50,216 nucleotides of DNA from JAWXBG01 sp044375415 (GTDB lineage: Bacteria > Bacteroidota > Bacteroidia > Flavobacteriales_D > Sanyastnellaceae): contig JBILMS010000019.1 of NCBI GenBank assembly GCA_044375415.1, forward strand, positions 1-50,216, written 5' to 3'. A program made the position numbers and the translations under genes. Below the pieces are notes generated by a model. It did no database searches and had not been told where the DNA came from. It saw only the letters and a list, made by a program, of their open reading frames with translations. Each line of letters starts with the position of its first letter. Position 1 is the stretch's first letter. Shown here piece by piece: positions 33,742 through 42,504 of this stretch.

Positions 33742-35043
33742 TTACAAACTCCAGTACAAAAGGTCTTTTATTTCCTTTCGATACAATCCTTTTATATCAA
33801 TAAGCACGCCTTTGCCATCTTTCAAAAGAGCTTTGAAAAAATCCTCATCCAGATTCAGGTATTCCTTGTGTGAAACGGCCAATACCACGGCATCATATTC
33901 TCCCTTTTTCGGTTCGTTGAGAATAGACAATCCATACTCGTGCATCATTTCATCATTGTCCGCATAAGGATCAACAATATCCACACGTACACTAAAGGAT
34001 TCCAACTCCCTGACAACATCTACCACTTTGGTATTGCGAATGTCACTTACATTTTCTTTAAAAGTGGCACCCAAAATTAGAACTTTAGACTCCAACACAT
34101 TTTTTCCGGACTCTATGATTTTTTTCACGGTTTGCTTACCTACATAAAAGCCCATACTATCATTTACGTAGCGCCCCGAGTTGATCACTTTGCTGTGATA
34201 ACCCACTTTTTTTGCTTTGTAAACCAAGTAATAAGGGTCGACACCAATGCAATGTCCGCCCACCAAACCCGGATAAAACGGCAAGAAATTCCACTTTGTG
34301 CGAGCGCTTTCCAGAACATCAAATGTGTTGATATTCATCTTGTTTAAAATTAATGAAAGCTCATTGATCAATGCAATATTTACATCGCGTTGGGTATTTT
34401 CAATTACTTTACTTGCCTCCGCCGTTTTTATCGTTGGAGCATGGTGAATACCCGCATCAACTACTTCCGCATAAACCTTTCCAACCTCATAACACGCATC
34501 CATGTCCGACGCTGAAACCACTTTCATGATCGTACGAATGTTATGGTTTTTATCTCCCGGATTTATTCTTTCAGGTGAATATCCTACTTTAAAATCAATG
34601 CCCATTTTTAGACCACTGATTTCCTCCAAAATAGGCACACAATCCTCTTCAGTACATCCCGGATAAACAGTAGATTCAAAAATCACATAATCTCCTTTCT
34701 TAAGCACAGCGCCCACTGTACGTGAGGCGGCTAAGACCGGACCAAGGTCGGGAAGATTCATATTGTTGATAGGTGTAGGAACAGCTACCACAAAAAAATG
34801 TGCCTTTTTTAGATCTTCGAGGCGATGAGTAAATTCGATATCACAATTATCGAAATTACTTTTCTCGAGCTCCTGTGAGGGATCCTCATGACGTTTCATC
34901 ATTTCAACCCTTTTCTCGTTGATATCGAAACCAATTACCGAGAGTTTTTTAGCAAACTCCAAGGCAATGGGCAAACCCACATAACCTAGACCGATAACCG
35001 CGAGTCTTGCTTCTTTATTTTTTAATCTATCGTAAATCATCAT
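33742..35043 (-). CDS. Nucleotide-sugar dehydrogenase (WecC/TviB/WbpA-like)
   Basis: A 433-residue NAD-dependent enzyme oxidising the C6 alcohol of a UDP-HexNAc sugar to a uronate. Features: 'LAVIGLGYVGLPIALEFA' NAD loop, 'FVVAVPTPIN', 'FESTVYPGCTEEDCVPIL', 'VGYSPERINPGDKNH', catalytic Cys in 'GLVGGHCIGVDPYYLVYKA', and 'LILGATFKENVSDIRNTKVVDVVREL'. The 'PERINPGDK' and 'GGHCIGVDPYYL' signatures fit UDP-GlcNAc/UDP-ManNAc dehydrogenases (TviB, WbpA, WecC) rather than UDP-glucose dehydrogenase, which is encoded separately here. Its neighbour is a WbpD-like acetyltransferase nine bases upstream, consistent with a 2,3-diacetamido-uronate or N-acetylated uronate route. Which HexNAc it uses is uncertain. 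Confidence 0.9.
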   Translation of the reverse strand: MMIYDRLKNKEARLAVIGLGYVGLPIALEFAKKLSVIGFDINEKRVEMMKRHEDPSQELEKSNFDNCDIEFTHRLEDLKKAHFFVVAVPTPINNMNLPDLGPVLAASRTVGAVLKKGDYVIFESTVYPGCTEEDCVPILEEISGLKMGIDFKVGYSPERINPGDKNHNIRTIMKVVSASDMDACYEVGKVYAEVVDAGIHHAPTIKTAEASKVIENTQRDVNIALINELSLILNKMNINTFDVLESARTKWNFLPFYPGLVGGHCIGVDPYYLVYKAKKVGYHSKVINSGRYVNDSMGFYVGKQTVKKIIESGKNVLESKVLILGATFKENVSDIRNTKVVDVVRELESFSVRVDIVDPYADNDEMMHEYGLSILNEPKKGEYDAVVLAVSHKEYLNLDEDFFKALLKDGKGVLIDIKGLYRKEIKDLLYWSL

Positions 35044-35052
35044 ATACTTTCG

Positions 35053-35625
35053 TCAAAGGGCACTTACCCTTCCATTTTCTAATTGGTATGTATCTCCGGC
35101 CTCAGGACAAACAGCTAAGCCTATTTTATCGAAGGTGAGTTTATGTCCAAATTTGCTCATCCAGCCTTTTTGACGAGCAGGATTCCCAACAACAAGGGCA
35201 AAAGCAGGTACTTCTTTTGTTACAACGGCACCTGCTCCAATAAAAGCGTATTCACCGATGTCATTTCCACAAACAATGGTTGCATTGGCTCCGATACTGG
35301 CTCCCCTGCGCACAGTTGTTTTGCGATACTCATTTTTCCTGACAACTGCACTGCGAGGATTCATCACATTGGTAAAAACACAAGATGGACCTAGGAAAAC
35401 ATCATCTTCACAAATAACGCCGGTATATAGAGAGACGTTGTTTTGCACCTTCACATTATTTCCTAAAATCACATCCGGACTGATCACCACGTTTTGTCCA
35501 ATATTGCAATTTTCGCCCACCACACAACCCGGCATCAGATGAGAAAAGTGCCATATTCGACTTCCTTTACCTATGATCACGCCATCATCGATTACAGCGC
35601 TTGGATGTGCGGTGTATTCACTCAT
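35053..35625 (-). CDS. Hexapeptide-repeat acetyltransferase, WbpD/WlbB-like
   Basis: A 190-residue left-handed beta-helix N-acyltransferase. 'AVIDDGVIIGKGSRIWHFSHLMPGCVVGENCNIGQNVVI' shows the hexapeptide rhythm and the 'SRIWHF.H' sequence of WbpD; 'DDVFLGPSCVFTNVMNPRS' and 'ATIVCGNDIGEYAFIGAGAVVTKEVPAFALVVGNPAR' complete it. WbpD acetylates the 3-amino group of UDP-2-acetamido-3-amino-2,3-dideoxyglucuronate. The expected partners WbpB (oxidase) and WbpE (aminotransferase) are missing from the window, so the substrate must be provided from elsewhere or may differ. The start overlaps the stop of the upstream decarboxylase gene by four bases (ATGA). Confidence 0.88.
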   Translation of the reverse strand: MSEYTAHPSAVIDDGVIIGKGSRIWHFSHLMPGCVVGENCNIGQNVVISPDVILGNNVKVQNNVSLYTGVICEDDVFLGPSCVFTNVMNPRSAVVRKNEYRKTTVRRGASIGANATIVCGNDIGEYAFIGAGAVVTKEVPAFALVVGNPARQKGWMSKFGHKLTFDKIGLAVCPEAGDTYQLENGRVSAL

Positions 35626-36608
35626 TTGCGGATGTACTTATCGAAATCTTTGTGTTCCACTTTATTCAATTCATCGGAGCTCAGAGATTTGAAATAATCA
35701 TAGGTAATTTTCAAACCTTCCTGTCTTGAAACCATGGGTTCCCAACCCAACAACTGTCGTGCAAGGCTTATGTCCGGTTGACGTTGTTTAGGATCATCAA
35801 CAGGAAGATCCTTGTAAACCACTTTTTGCCTGGTGCCGGTGAGTTTTATAATTTCCTCAGCAAATTCTTTTATAGTAATTTCATCGGGATTGCCAATGTT
35901 TACAGGTCCGGCATAGTCACTTATAAGCAATCGGCAGATACCTTCTACCAGATCGTCGACATAACAAAATGAACGCGTTTGAGAACCATCGCCAAAAATG
36001 GTGAGGTCTTCTCCACGCAATGCTTGACCAATAAACGCGGGTAATACGCGACCATCATTCAGTCGCATGCGTGGTCCATAGGTATTAAAAATGCGAATAA
36101 TTCTGGTTTCTAAACCATGAAACGTGTGATACGCCATGGTCATTGCCTCTTGAAAACGTTTGGCTTCGTCGTACACACCACGGGGCCCAACGGGATTTAC
36201 ATTTCCCCAATAGCTTTCGGTTTGTGGATGAACAGTAGGATCTCCATATACCTCACTGGTGCTGGCGATCATGATCCTAGCATTCTTTTCTTTAGCAAGA
36301 CCCAAACAATTGTGAATTCCGAGGGAACCCACTTTGAGGGTTTGAATCGGGATTTTGAGGTAGTCAATCGGGCTCGCCGGGCTGGCAAAATGCAGAATGT
36401 AATCAAGTTTTCCCGGCACATGTATAAATCGAGATACATCGTGGTGAAAAAACTCGAAATGTTCGTTTGGAAAAAGGTGGCCAATGTTGCGCAGATCTCC
36501 GGTAATAAGGTTATCCATGGCTACTACCTTGAATCCATCGTGGATGAAGCGATCGCAGAGATGCGATCCCAGAAATCCGGCAGCGCCTGTAATGAGTATG
36601 CGTTCCAT
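35622..36608 (-). CDS. UDP-glucuronate decarboxylase (UDP-xylose synthase)
   Basis: A 328-residue extended SDR enzyme converting UDP-glucuronate to UDP-xylose. NAD loop 'ILITGAAGFLGSHLCDRFI'; 'HFASPASPIDYLKIPIQTLKVGSLGIHNCLGLA'; active-site 'IASTSEVYGDPTVHPQ'; 'YDEAKRFQEAMTMAYH' (Tyr-x3-Lys); and 'RIFNTYGPRMRLNDGRVLPAFI', the last being characteristic of UXS. UDP-glucose 6-dehydrogenase, which makes the substrate, is encoded two genes upstream. An independent -7-like element lies 16 bases before the start. Confidence 0.93.
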   Translation of the reverse strand: MERILITGAAGFLGSHLCDRFIHDGFKVVAMDNLITGDLRNIGHLFPNEHFEFFHHDVSRFIHVPGKLDYILHFASPASPIDYLKIPIQTLKVGSLGIHNCLGLAKEKNARIMIASTSEVYGDPTVHPQTESYWGNVNPVGPRGVYDEAKRFQEAMTMAYHTFHGLETRIIRIFNTYGPRMRLNDGRVLPAFIGQALRGEDLTIFGDGSQTRSFCYVDDLVEGICRLLISDYAGPVNIGNPDEITIKEFAEEIIKLTGTRQKVVYKDLPVDDPKQRQPDISLARQLLGWEPMVSRQEGLKITYDYFKSLSSDELNKVEHKDFDKYIRK

Positions 36609-36624
36609 AGGGTATTTAGGGCTG

Positions 36625-36632
36625 CGAAAGTA
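36625..36632 (-). promoter_or_regulatory. -7-like element for the UDP-xylose synthase operon
   Basis: TACTTTCG on the minus strand (one mismatch to TAnnTTTG), followed by GCAGCCC and the ATG at 36608. It suggests the genes from here to rfbB can be transcribed apart from ugd. Confidence 0.4.
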
Positions 36633-36655
36633 CGATTTCGCGAGAGAATTTGGCG

Positions 36656-37861
36656 CTATTTAGTCTTCTTTCTGCCCGCCACCAAGCCAATCGTCATAAT
36701 CAGACAGGTAGCAAGTACGGCAAACACCAAAATCCCTTTGCCCGTTTGAAATAAATGATCTTCGGGTAGGATGCTTAAAAACAACAAGATGCTTATTAAT
36801 CCACGAGGACTCACCAATACTTCAGGCCAAAAATTGTCCTTTGCAAAAATCCTCAGGTAGATAGCTCGCATAGCATAGATAACTACTACGGAAATTGAAC
36901 CACAGAATAGGCTTTCGGGCATGAACAGCTCTCTCAAATCCAAACTGAACCCAAAAACCAGGAAAAAAAAGGTGCGGATTAGAAACGCACTTTCTGATGA
37001 GAGAACATATAGTTGCTCTATGTCCTTTTCAAATCCTTGATACTCTAATTTTCTAAAGAGATAAATATACCTCGACTTTTTCTCAATCCACTCTGCAAGA
37101 AGGTGATAGTTGGCCAGAAAAACTCCAAATACCATAACAATAAGCAAAGAAGAGAGGTGAAAGTGCTTTCCGATTCCATAGATCAAAATCAAGGCTGAAA
37201 TGATCAAGAAAAATTTGACATGATTGGTCATCTTTCCCATGAGAAAAAGCAGACCCACGCAAAACATGAGAGCAAGAAGAACTATTAAAACCAAATCACG
37301 GGACAAGACGAGGACCGAAATTCCGGACATCTGCGGATTTGCAAGGACGAAATTGAAAACCATAATGCCTAGGATATCCGAAAACGTAGATTCATAAACG
37401 ATAAATTCTCTTTTCGATTTAATAAGACCTTTTACCGATGGAATGGCCACTGCAGAGGAGATAACACTGAATGGCAATGCATTTAACAGACATAGATAGA
37501 AGGATTCGTTTGTGAACCAGAAAAAGATGCCTGCCAAGAGAAAAGCCGTGGCCAAAAGAATAAAAAAGGAGGCGAAAAAAGCGTTTCGGATGAGACGAGC
37601 TTTGCCGGATTCATAGTGAAGCTCCAGCGATCCCTCAAAAACAATGAGTATCAAACCGACGCTTCCCAAAACCGGCAAAATAGAAGAAAAATTAATTTCT
37701 GCACCTCCAAATGTTGTCCAGATATATTTTAAAACAATACCCAAACCAAGAAGCAGGAGAACAGAAGGAACATTCGTTTTCTTAGAAACCACATCAAAGA
37801 GGTACGAAAAAACGATGAGCGAGCTTAGTAATATAAGAACTGCCGCTGTATCTAGATGCAT
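36656..37861 (-). CDS. Cation/proton antiporter (Na+/H+ exchanger family)
   Basis: A 401-residue inner-membrane protein with about 11-13 hydrophobic helices over its whole length. Recognisable parts: 'NVPSVLLLLGLGIVL', 'SVGLILIVFEGSLELHY', 'PFSVISSAVAIPSVKGL' and 'VYESTFSDILGIMVFNFVL' (ion-site helix with S-D in place of N-D/D-D), and 'VSPRGLISILLFLSIL' near the end. This fits the CPA1/CPA2 superfamily; the exact ion is not clear. It has no C-terminal regulatory (TrkA-N) domain. It sits between ugd and the UDP-xylose synthase on the same strand with 36- and 47-base gaps. A link to sugar metabolism is not obvious; it may be an insertion into the block. Confidence 0.85.
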   Translation of the reverse strand: MHLDTAAVLILLSSLIVFSYLFDVVSKKTNVPSVLLLLGLGIVLKYIWTTFGGAEINFSSILPVLGSVGLILIVFEGSLELHYESGKARLIRNAFFASFFILLATAFLLAGIFFWFTNESFYLCLLNALPFSVISSAVAIPSVKGLIKSKREFIVYESTFSDILGIMVFNFVLANPQMSGISVLVLSRDLVLIVLLALMFCVGLLFLMGKMTNHVKFFLIISALILIYGIGKHFHLSSLLIVMVFGVFLANYHLLAEWIEKKSRYIYLFRKLEYQGFEKDIEQLYVLSSESAFLIRTFFFLVFGFSLDLRELFMPESLFCGSISVVVIYAMRAIYLRIFAKDNFWPEVLVSPRGLISILLFLSILPEDHLFQTGKGILVFAVLATCLIMTIGLVAGRKKTK

Positions 37862-37897
37862 AGTAATTAGATTAAAACCAATATTGCAAGGACCAAA

Positions 37898-39256
37898 TTA
37901 GTCTCTGCTTCCTTCACCTTCCACAAGGGCATTTACAGAGGCATTCTCACCTATAGTATCCCTGCCGATACTTTTGTAAAAGAAGCCCAATTCCTTCATT
38001 TTATCGAGGTCGTATAAGTTTCGACCGTCGAATATGGCTTTTTTAGAGAGTTTTTCGCTGATTTTGGCAAAATCAGGATTTTTAAACGCCGACCACTCTG
38101 TACAAATTACCAACGCATCCGCCCCTTCCAAGGCTTCATATTCTGTAGCCGCATATTGAATTTTATCGCCAAACAGTTTTTTCACGTTGTCCATAGCTTC
38201 CGGGTCGTAGGCTACCACAGTGGCACCGTTTTCTACCAAATGCTCGATCATATAAAGAGCCGGAGCCTCGCGGATGTCGTCTGTGTCAGGCTTAAAAGCT
38301 AAACCCCAAAGAGCAAGTTTCACATTGTTCAAATTGCTGCCAAAAAAGTCGATGATAGGACCCAGAAGAATGGTCTTCTGACGTTCGTTCACTTTCATCA
38401 CACTTTTCAGAATCTTGAACTCGTATCCCGATTCAAGACCCGAATGAGCCAGTGCTTTCACATCTTTCGGAAAACAACTTCCGCCATATCCAATACCGGG
38501 GAAAAGGAATCTTTTGCCTATGCGCGTATCGCTGCCAATTCCCAAGCGAACCATATCCACATCTGCTCCCACTTTTTCGCAAAAGTTGGCAATTTCATTC
38601 ATGAACGAAATTTTGGTCGCCAAAAAAGCATTTGCCGCATATTTGGTGAGTTCGGCACTTCTTTCATCCATAATGATGATTGGGTTTCCCTGCCGTGTAA
38701 ACGGGCGATAAAGCTCCTCCATTATTTTGCGCGCTTTCTCGCCGCTAGTGCCTATCACCACACGATCGGGTTTCATAAAATCATCCACAGCAAAACCCTC
38801 ACGCAAAAACTCCGGATTGCTTACCACATCAAATTCAACCTGAATGTTTTCGGCAATAGCAGCCCGCACTTTCTCCGCAGTACCCACGGGCACGGTGCTT
38901 TTATCTACAATAATTTTATAATCCTTAATAATCTGACCGAGTTGGTTAGCTACACCGAGCACGTAACTCAGGTCAGCGCTACCATCTTCACCGGGAGGGG
39001 TAGGCAAAGCGAGAAAAATGATCTCCGATTTTTCGACGGCAGAAACCAAATCTGTCGTGAAAAGCAATCTATTCTGACGAATATTTCGTTCGAATAAAAC
39101 ATCGAGATCCGGCTCGTATATGGGGAGTTTGCGGGCTTTCATCGCTTCCACTTTGGCGGCATCGATGTCGACACAAATTACATTGTTTCCGGTTTCGGCC
39201 AGACAGGTGCCTGTAACCAATCCCACATATCCGGTACCTACAACTGCAATATTCAT
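37898..39256 (-). CDS. ugd: UDP-glucose 6-dehydrogenase
   Basis: A 452-residue enzyme that oxidises UDP-glucose twice to UDP-glucuronate. Motifs: 'IAVVGTGYVGLVTGTCLAETGN' NAD loop, 'FLALPTPPGEDGSADLSYV', 'STVPVGTAEKVR', 'NPEFLREGFAVDDFMKPDRVVIG', 'ANAFLATKISFMNEIANFCE', catalytic Cys in 'GIGYGGSCFPKDVKALAHSG', and 'LWGLAFKPDTDDIREAP'. Start at ATG 39256 with a -7-like element 20 bases upstream. Its product feeds the UDP-glucuronate decarboxylase two genes downstream. Confidence 0.96.
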   Translation of the reverse strand: MNIAVVGTGYVGLVTGTCLAETGNNVICVDIDAAKVEAMKARKLPIYEPDLDVLFERNIRQNRLLFTTDLVSAVEKSEIIFLALPTPPGEDGSADLSYVLGVANQLGQIIKDYKIIVDKSTVPVGTAEKVRAAIAENIQVEFDVVSNPEFLREGFAVDDFMKPDRVVIGTSGEKARKIMEELYRPFTRQGNPIIIMDERSAELTKYAANAFLATKISFMNEIANFCEKVGADVDMVRLGIGSDTRIGKRFLFPGIGYGGSCFPKDVKALAHSGLESGYEFKILKSVMKVNERQKTILLGPIIDFFGSNLNNVKLALWGLAFKPDTDDIREAPALYMIEHLVENGATVVAYDPEAMDNVKKLFGDKIQYAATEYEALEGADALVICTEWSAFKNPDFAKISEKLSKKAIFDGRNLYDLDKMKELGFFYKSIGRDTIGENASVNALVEGEGSRD

Positions 39257-39275
39257 AGAAATAGTATAGAGGGTG

Positions 39276-39283
39276 CGAAGGTA
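39276..39283 (-). promoter_or_regulatory. -7-like element for ugd
   Basis: TACCTTCG on the minus strand, one mismatch to TAnnTTTG, followed by CACCCTCTATAC and the ATG at 39256. Confidence 0.4.
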
Positions 39284-39289
39284 GAGAGA

Positions 39290-39531
39290 GAATTATGAAT
39301 TATGAATTATGAATGATGAATTAGGAATGCGGTTTGCGTTGGGAGAGATAATAGTGCTTCGAGGGTTATGGATGGTGGGTTAGGGATGATGGCTTAAGGC
39401 CGAGGATATAAGAGTCGAAGGGTCGTCCAGCTGAGCTTATCTTGTCCTTGAGCTTGCCCAATGGGGGTGGATGATGGATTATAGATCGTCCTCCTGAGCG
39501 ATGAGACCCGAGGAACGAGGGGCGAAGAGTC
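39290..39531. repeat. Short dispersed repeats leading into inverted-repeat copy A
   Basis: The stretch has 'aattatgaattatgaatt' microsatellite-like runs (39290-39325), 'ctgagcttatcttgtccttgagcttgccc' variants split over 39432-39462, and 'cgtcctcctgagcgatgaga' (39487-39510). Related words recur in copy B downstream of the FecR gene. No gene is visible between 39257 and 39935. Confidence 0.5.
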
Positions 39532-39735
39532 GAAGGATGGGTGGCGGATTGCGATGTTGAAACGTGATCACAACCGAGCGGAGCCGTGTCCCTGAGCTTG
39601 CCGTGTCCCTGAGCTTGCCGAAGGGGGATGGGTGAATGATCAATAATGAATTATGAATGGGTTATGGATGATGGATTATATGCGATCGTCCTCCCAAGCG
39701 AAGCCGTGTCCCTGAGCTTGCCGAAGGGGGGGGAA
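39532..39735 (+). repeat. Long inverted repeat, copy A
   Basis: This stretch is the reverse complement of 42505-42700. The segment 39618-39694 (77 bases) matches 42548-42624 without a difference. The flanks stay similar: 'gattgcgat.t.gaaacgtgatc' and 'ccgagcggagccgtgtccct' on one side, 'cgtgtcc.tgag.ttg.cga' on the other. Copy A carries one extra 17-base unit ('ccgtgtccctgagcttg') in tandem at 39584-39617. The element is rich in the word 'cctgagcttgccgaaggggg' (39607-39626, 39711-39730). Confidence 0.85.
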
Positions 39736-39935
39736 ATGGAAAATTCAAAATGAAAAATTAGGATTGAAGTGAACTCATATCTGGACCGAGATATGCCCGG
39801 CACAATTTTGCATTTTACCTTTTAATGCGCTTCAGCCTTTGTGTTTCGATGATTCGTGTCGTTTGTACTTTGGCTGTCGAGCTCGGCGGCTTCAGCCCCG
39901 AGTGAGGTAAGATGATGGAAAATGGAAAATGACGC

Positions 39936-40529
39936 CTACGAATCTTTGATCTTCCAAGGCCACCACCAATGACGCCGGGATATTTTTTTCTTGATTTTGG
40001 CTAGATGTGCCTCATCCCACTTCATATCATCGAGGGAACTATCGAAACGACCGACTCCCACGTATTCATTTTCAAGGATTCGCTTTACTCTTCGGTACTT
40101 TTCCGGGGAGAGAACAACATCCATATCCATCATCATGCCTTCTTCGTATTCCGAAGCAGATGATCCAATGAGGTCGATGAAAATTGATTTGGAGTAATGA
40201 GCCGGGAAAGTGAAAAGAAGGGTATTAATTGTTTCACTTTCCAAAATTAAATAAAATTCACCATCCTCAGCTATATAGTACACTCTTTCAATTTTACCCC
40301 CGGAGGAAGTTGTATCCGTCCCGATCGTCCCGAGGTAGGTCACAAAATGGTCGATTCTAGCTCCGCCCAAAAGTGAAGAAGATGTAGTATCCGATTTACT
40401 CAAAATTCTACCGAAAATCTCCAAATCTCCAGACGATATAGCCGAAAGAGAATCCTCTTGACAAGTACCGAATGTTCCGAATACCAACACAAACGAAACA
40501 AGCAAAAACACTTCAAAACACCTTTTCAT
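39936..40529 (-). CDS. Hypothetical exported protein
   Basis: A 197-residue protein with a signal peptide (MKRCFEVFLLVSFVLVFGTFGTC, cleavage near residue 22-24; the Cys might be a lipid-anchor site, but the context F-G-T-C is a poor lipobox). The mature part is Ser/Thr/Asp-rich early (30-80), beta-like in the middle ('VYYIAEDGEFYLILESETINTLLFTFPAHYSKSIFI'), with 'EEGMMMDMDVVLSPEKYRRVKRILENEYVG', and ends in a basic, Trp-rich tail (KKKISRRHWWWPWKIKDS). No known domain. It lies between the inverted repeats and is divergent from the sigma factor gene. Confidence 0.6.
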   Translation of the reverse strand: MKRCFEVFLLVSFVLVFGTFGTCQEDSLSAISSGDLEIFGRILSKSDTTSSSLLGGARIDHFVTYLGTIGTDTTSSGGKIERVYYIAEDGEFYLILESETINTLLFTFPAHYSKSIFIDLIGSSASEYEEGMMMDMDVVLSPEKYRRVKRILENEYVGVGRFDSSLDDMKWDEAHLAKIKKKISRRHWWWPWKIKDS

Positions 40530-40753
40530 AAAACAAATCTACGAGAAGAGCTTTCTGCTCCTATCGTTTATAAACTTCTTAATGTCGTTTCCTCTTTCAA
40601 ATCATAGAGGATTGTCCAATGTTAAGGAATGCGCAAAAAAAAAGTACTTGCCAATCTATCTGGACTCACCCGATTTTCGAATCGATGCGATAGAACGACC
40701 CTCGCTTTCACCGACCCACAAAGAATATAGAACGCGTTACTCGGGTTTATTAT

Positions 40754-40788
40754 TGACAACATAGGGGTCTCCCCTTTTTCGGTTGTCA
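40754..40788. promoter_or_regulatory. Nested palindrome upstream of the sigma factor gene
   Basis: Outer arms tgacaac (40754-40760) / gttgtca (40782-40788) enclose inner agggg (40763-40767) / cccct (40771-40775) with loop tct. It lies 24-58 bases before the -7-like element, where a -33 region or operator would be. Confidence 0.4.
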
Positions 40789-40811
40789 TACATACAATCG
40801 GACCACATGTG

Positions 40812-40819
40812 TATTTTCG
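40812..40819 (+). promoter_or_regulatory. -7-like element for the sigma/anti-sigma operon
   Basis: TATTTTCG, one mismatch to TAnnTTTG, nine bases before GTG 40829. Confidence 0.4.
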
Positions 40820-40828
40820 CTGCCGAAA

Positions 40829-41437
40829 GTGAAGTCTCTGAACCACATAGACAACACCACGGTTGAGAATGCACTGAATGGTCATATAGCATCATTCGAA
40901 ATGGTATTCAAGGCATGGTATCCAGTGATGTGCAATTTCGCGCACAGCCTTACGAGCAATCGTGAGGACTCTGAAGAAATTGTGCAAAGCGTCTTTGTGA
41001 ATCTCTGGGAAAAAAGAGAGGAGATTCGCATTGATCAGTCCGCTCAAGCCTACTTATTTCGCTCGGTGCGCAATGCCTGTTTAAATCAGTGGAAACATAA
41101 AAAAGTGCGACAAGATTTTGCGAAAGATCAAGTTGCCGCTTTTTCAGGATCCGCTTATGAAAATCCCGGCGAAGAATTACATGGTCAGGAATTGGAACTA
41201 CGTATTGCAAAAGCTTTAGAAAAGATACCCACACAATGCAGAGAAGTATTTAAGCTCAGCCGATTTGGAGAATTAAAATACGCCGAAATATCTGAAAAAT
41301 TAGGCATTTCAGTAAAAACCGTAGAAAATCAAATGGGCAAAGCACTTCGCATAATGCGTGAGGAACTCAAAGATTATTTAATCGTAATTGTTTTGTTAGG
41401 TGGAAATATCTGGATAGAATTTATTGAGAAAATATAG
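40829..41437 (+). CDS. ECF sigma factor (Bacteroidota FecI-like)
   Basis: A 202-residue extracytoplasmic-function sigma factor. Sigma-70 region 2 (about 18-85: 'FEMVFKAWYPVMCNFAHSLTSNREDSEEIVQSVFVNLWEKREEI', then 'QAYLFRSVRNACLNQWKHKK') and region 4 (about 130-185: 'ALEKIPTQCREVFKLSRFGELKYAEISEKLGISVKTVENQMGKALRIMREEL') are clear. The C-terminal tail 'LIVIVLLGGNIWI' is hydrophobic. The start is GTG 40829; no ATG comes before region 2 at a sensible position. It is followed after two bases by the FecR-type anti-sigma gene, the usual pairing. No TonB receptor gene follows, so the controlling signal is unclear. Confidence 0.94.
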   Translation: MKSLNHIDNTTVENALNGHIASFEMVFKAWYPVMCNFAHSLTSNREDSEEIVQSVFVNLWEKREEIRIDQSAQAYLFRSVRNACLNQWKHKKVRQDFAKDQVAAFSGSAYENPGEELHGQELELRIAKALEKIPTQCREVFKLSRFGELKYAEISEKLGISVKTVENQMGKALRIMREELKDYLIVIVLLGGNIWIEFIEKI

Positions 41438-41439
41438 AA

Positions 41440-42426
41440 TTGAAAGATTGGCAAGAACATATTGACGAATGGATTGCACAAGCCATTACCGGAGAGATTT
41501 CACTCGGTAATAAAGTGCGTTTGGATGAGTGGCTGCTTCTCGATGAAGAGAACCGCGTTTACTATCGTCAAATGGAAACGCTTTATGCAAGCGAAGTTCA
41601 GAGCCTTCCTTTATCTGATTTAGATATTCAATCGGCTTGGGAAAAAGTTCAACCACAACTGGAACAGAAAGGGAAAGAGAAAGGGAAAGTAATACCCCTC
41701 AAAGGAAGACACATATTCTTGCTAATTGCCGCAGCAGTCACAATCATTGCAGTTGTCACCTTCGCCATACGGCATTATACAAAAGAGGAAGACATAATCT
41801 ATGCAAGTACAAATACCATTGAAACAAAAATCATTACAGGCGGTTCCGAAGTGACTCTAAACAAAGGCAGTCAGATAAGTACCACCGCATCTCTAGATGT
41901 ACAAGAACGTCGTGTTAAACTAAAAGGAGAAGCATTCTTTAAAGTAAATGAAAATGATAAAGCCGAATTAATTGTTGAATCCGAAGTTCTTTTAATCAAA
42001 GATATTGGAACATCCTTTAATGTAAAAGCCATACCGGGCAACGATACTGTGTTTGTTTCGGTTGTTGAAGGAGAAGTACAACTCTACACTGAGATGCTTG
42101 CCGGGATTTCGCTTCAGGCAGGCGAATCCGGATATTACGTGCGATCTACAAATAGTTTTGCTAAAGACATTGAAGCCGATGAAAACGCATCGTCTTATGT
42201 CACCAAGATTTTCAAGTTTAGAAATACATCTTTGAAAAAGGCGGTTAAAAAATTGAATGAAGTATATCAGCAAGATATCCTAATCGCAAATTCAGAACTT
42301 GAGAATTATCGTATCTCAGTGAATTTTGAAAACGAGGAGCTATCGGAGATCATGGCTATCATTTCCGAAACGTTTGGTATTCAGTATCGCATGGAAGATG
42401 GGAAATATGTGCTTTACGGAGAATGA
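41440..42426 (+). CDS. FecR-type anti-sigma factor with DUF4974
   Basis: A 328-residue inner-membrane anti-sigma factor. The N-terminal cytoplasmic part (1-88) would bind the sigma factor. One membrane helix follows (about 91-110, 'IFLLIAAAVTIIAVVTFAI'), then the periplasmic FecR domain (about 120-215, 'SEVTLNKGSQISTTASLDVQERRVKLKGEAFFKVNEND' and 'DIGTSFNVKAIPGNDTVFVSVVEGEV'). The C-terminal DUF4974 (about 255-325, 'FKFRNTSLKKAVKKLNEVYQQDILI', 'SVNFENEELSEIMAIISETFGIQY') has an STN-like fold. The start is TTG at 41440, two bases after the sigma stop; the first Met is only at residue 45, so a TTG start is likely. Copy B of the inverted repeat begins 78 bases after its stop. Confidence 0.92.
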   Translation: MKDWQEHIDEWIAQAITGEISLGNKVRLDEWLLLDEENRVYYRQMETLYASEVQSLPLSDLDIQSAWEKVQPQLEQKGKEKGKVIPLKGRHIFLLIAAAVTIIAVVTFAIRHYTKEEDIIYASTNTIETKIITGGSEVTLNKGSQISTTASLDVQERRVKLKGEAFFKVNENDKAELIVESEVLLIKDIGTSFNVKAIPGNDTVFVSVVEGEVQLYTEMLAGISLQAGESGYYVRSTNSFAKDIEADENASSYVTKIFKFRNTSLKKAVKKLNEVYQQDILIANSELENYRISVNFENEELSEIMAIISETFGIQYRMEDGKYVLYGE

Positions 42427-42504
42427 TTGTATTAAGCAGTATGTATTAAGAATTATGCTTGATTTCGTTTAAAGAAAACGATTCTCTCGCTGAATATTGA
42501 GACG

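Noticed and set aside
39290..39735. Possible CRISPR or rRNA-like repeats
   Set aside because: Repeated words have irregular spacing and both orientations; no spacers of constant length.
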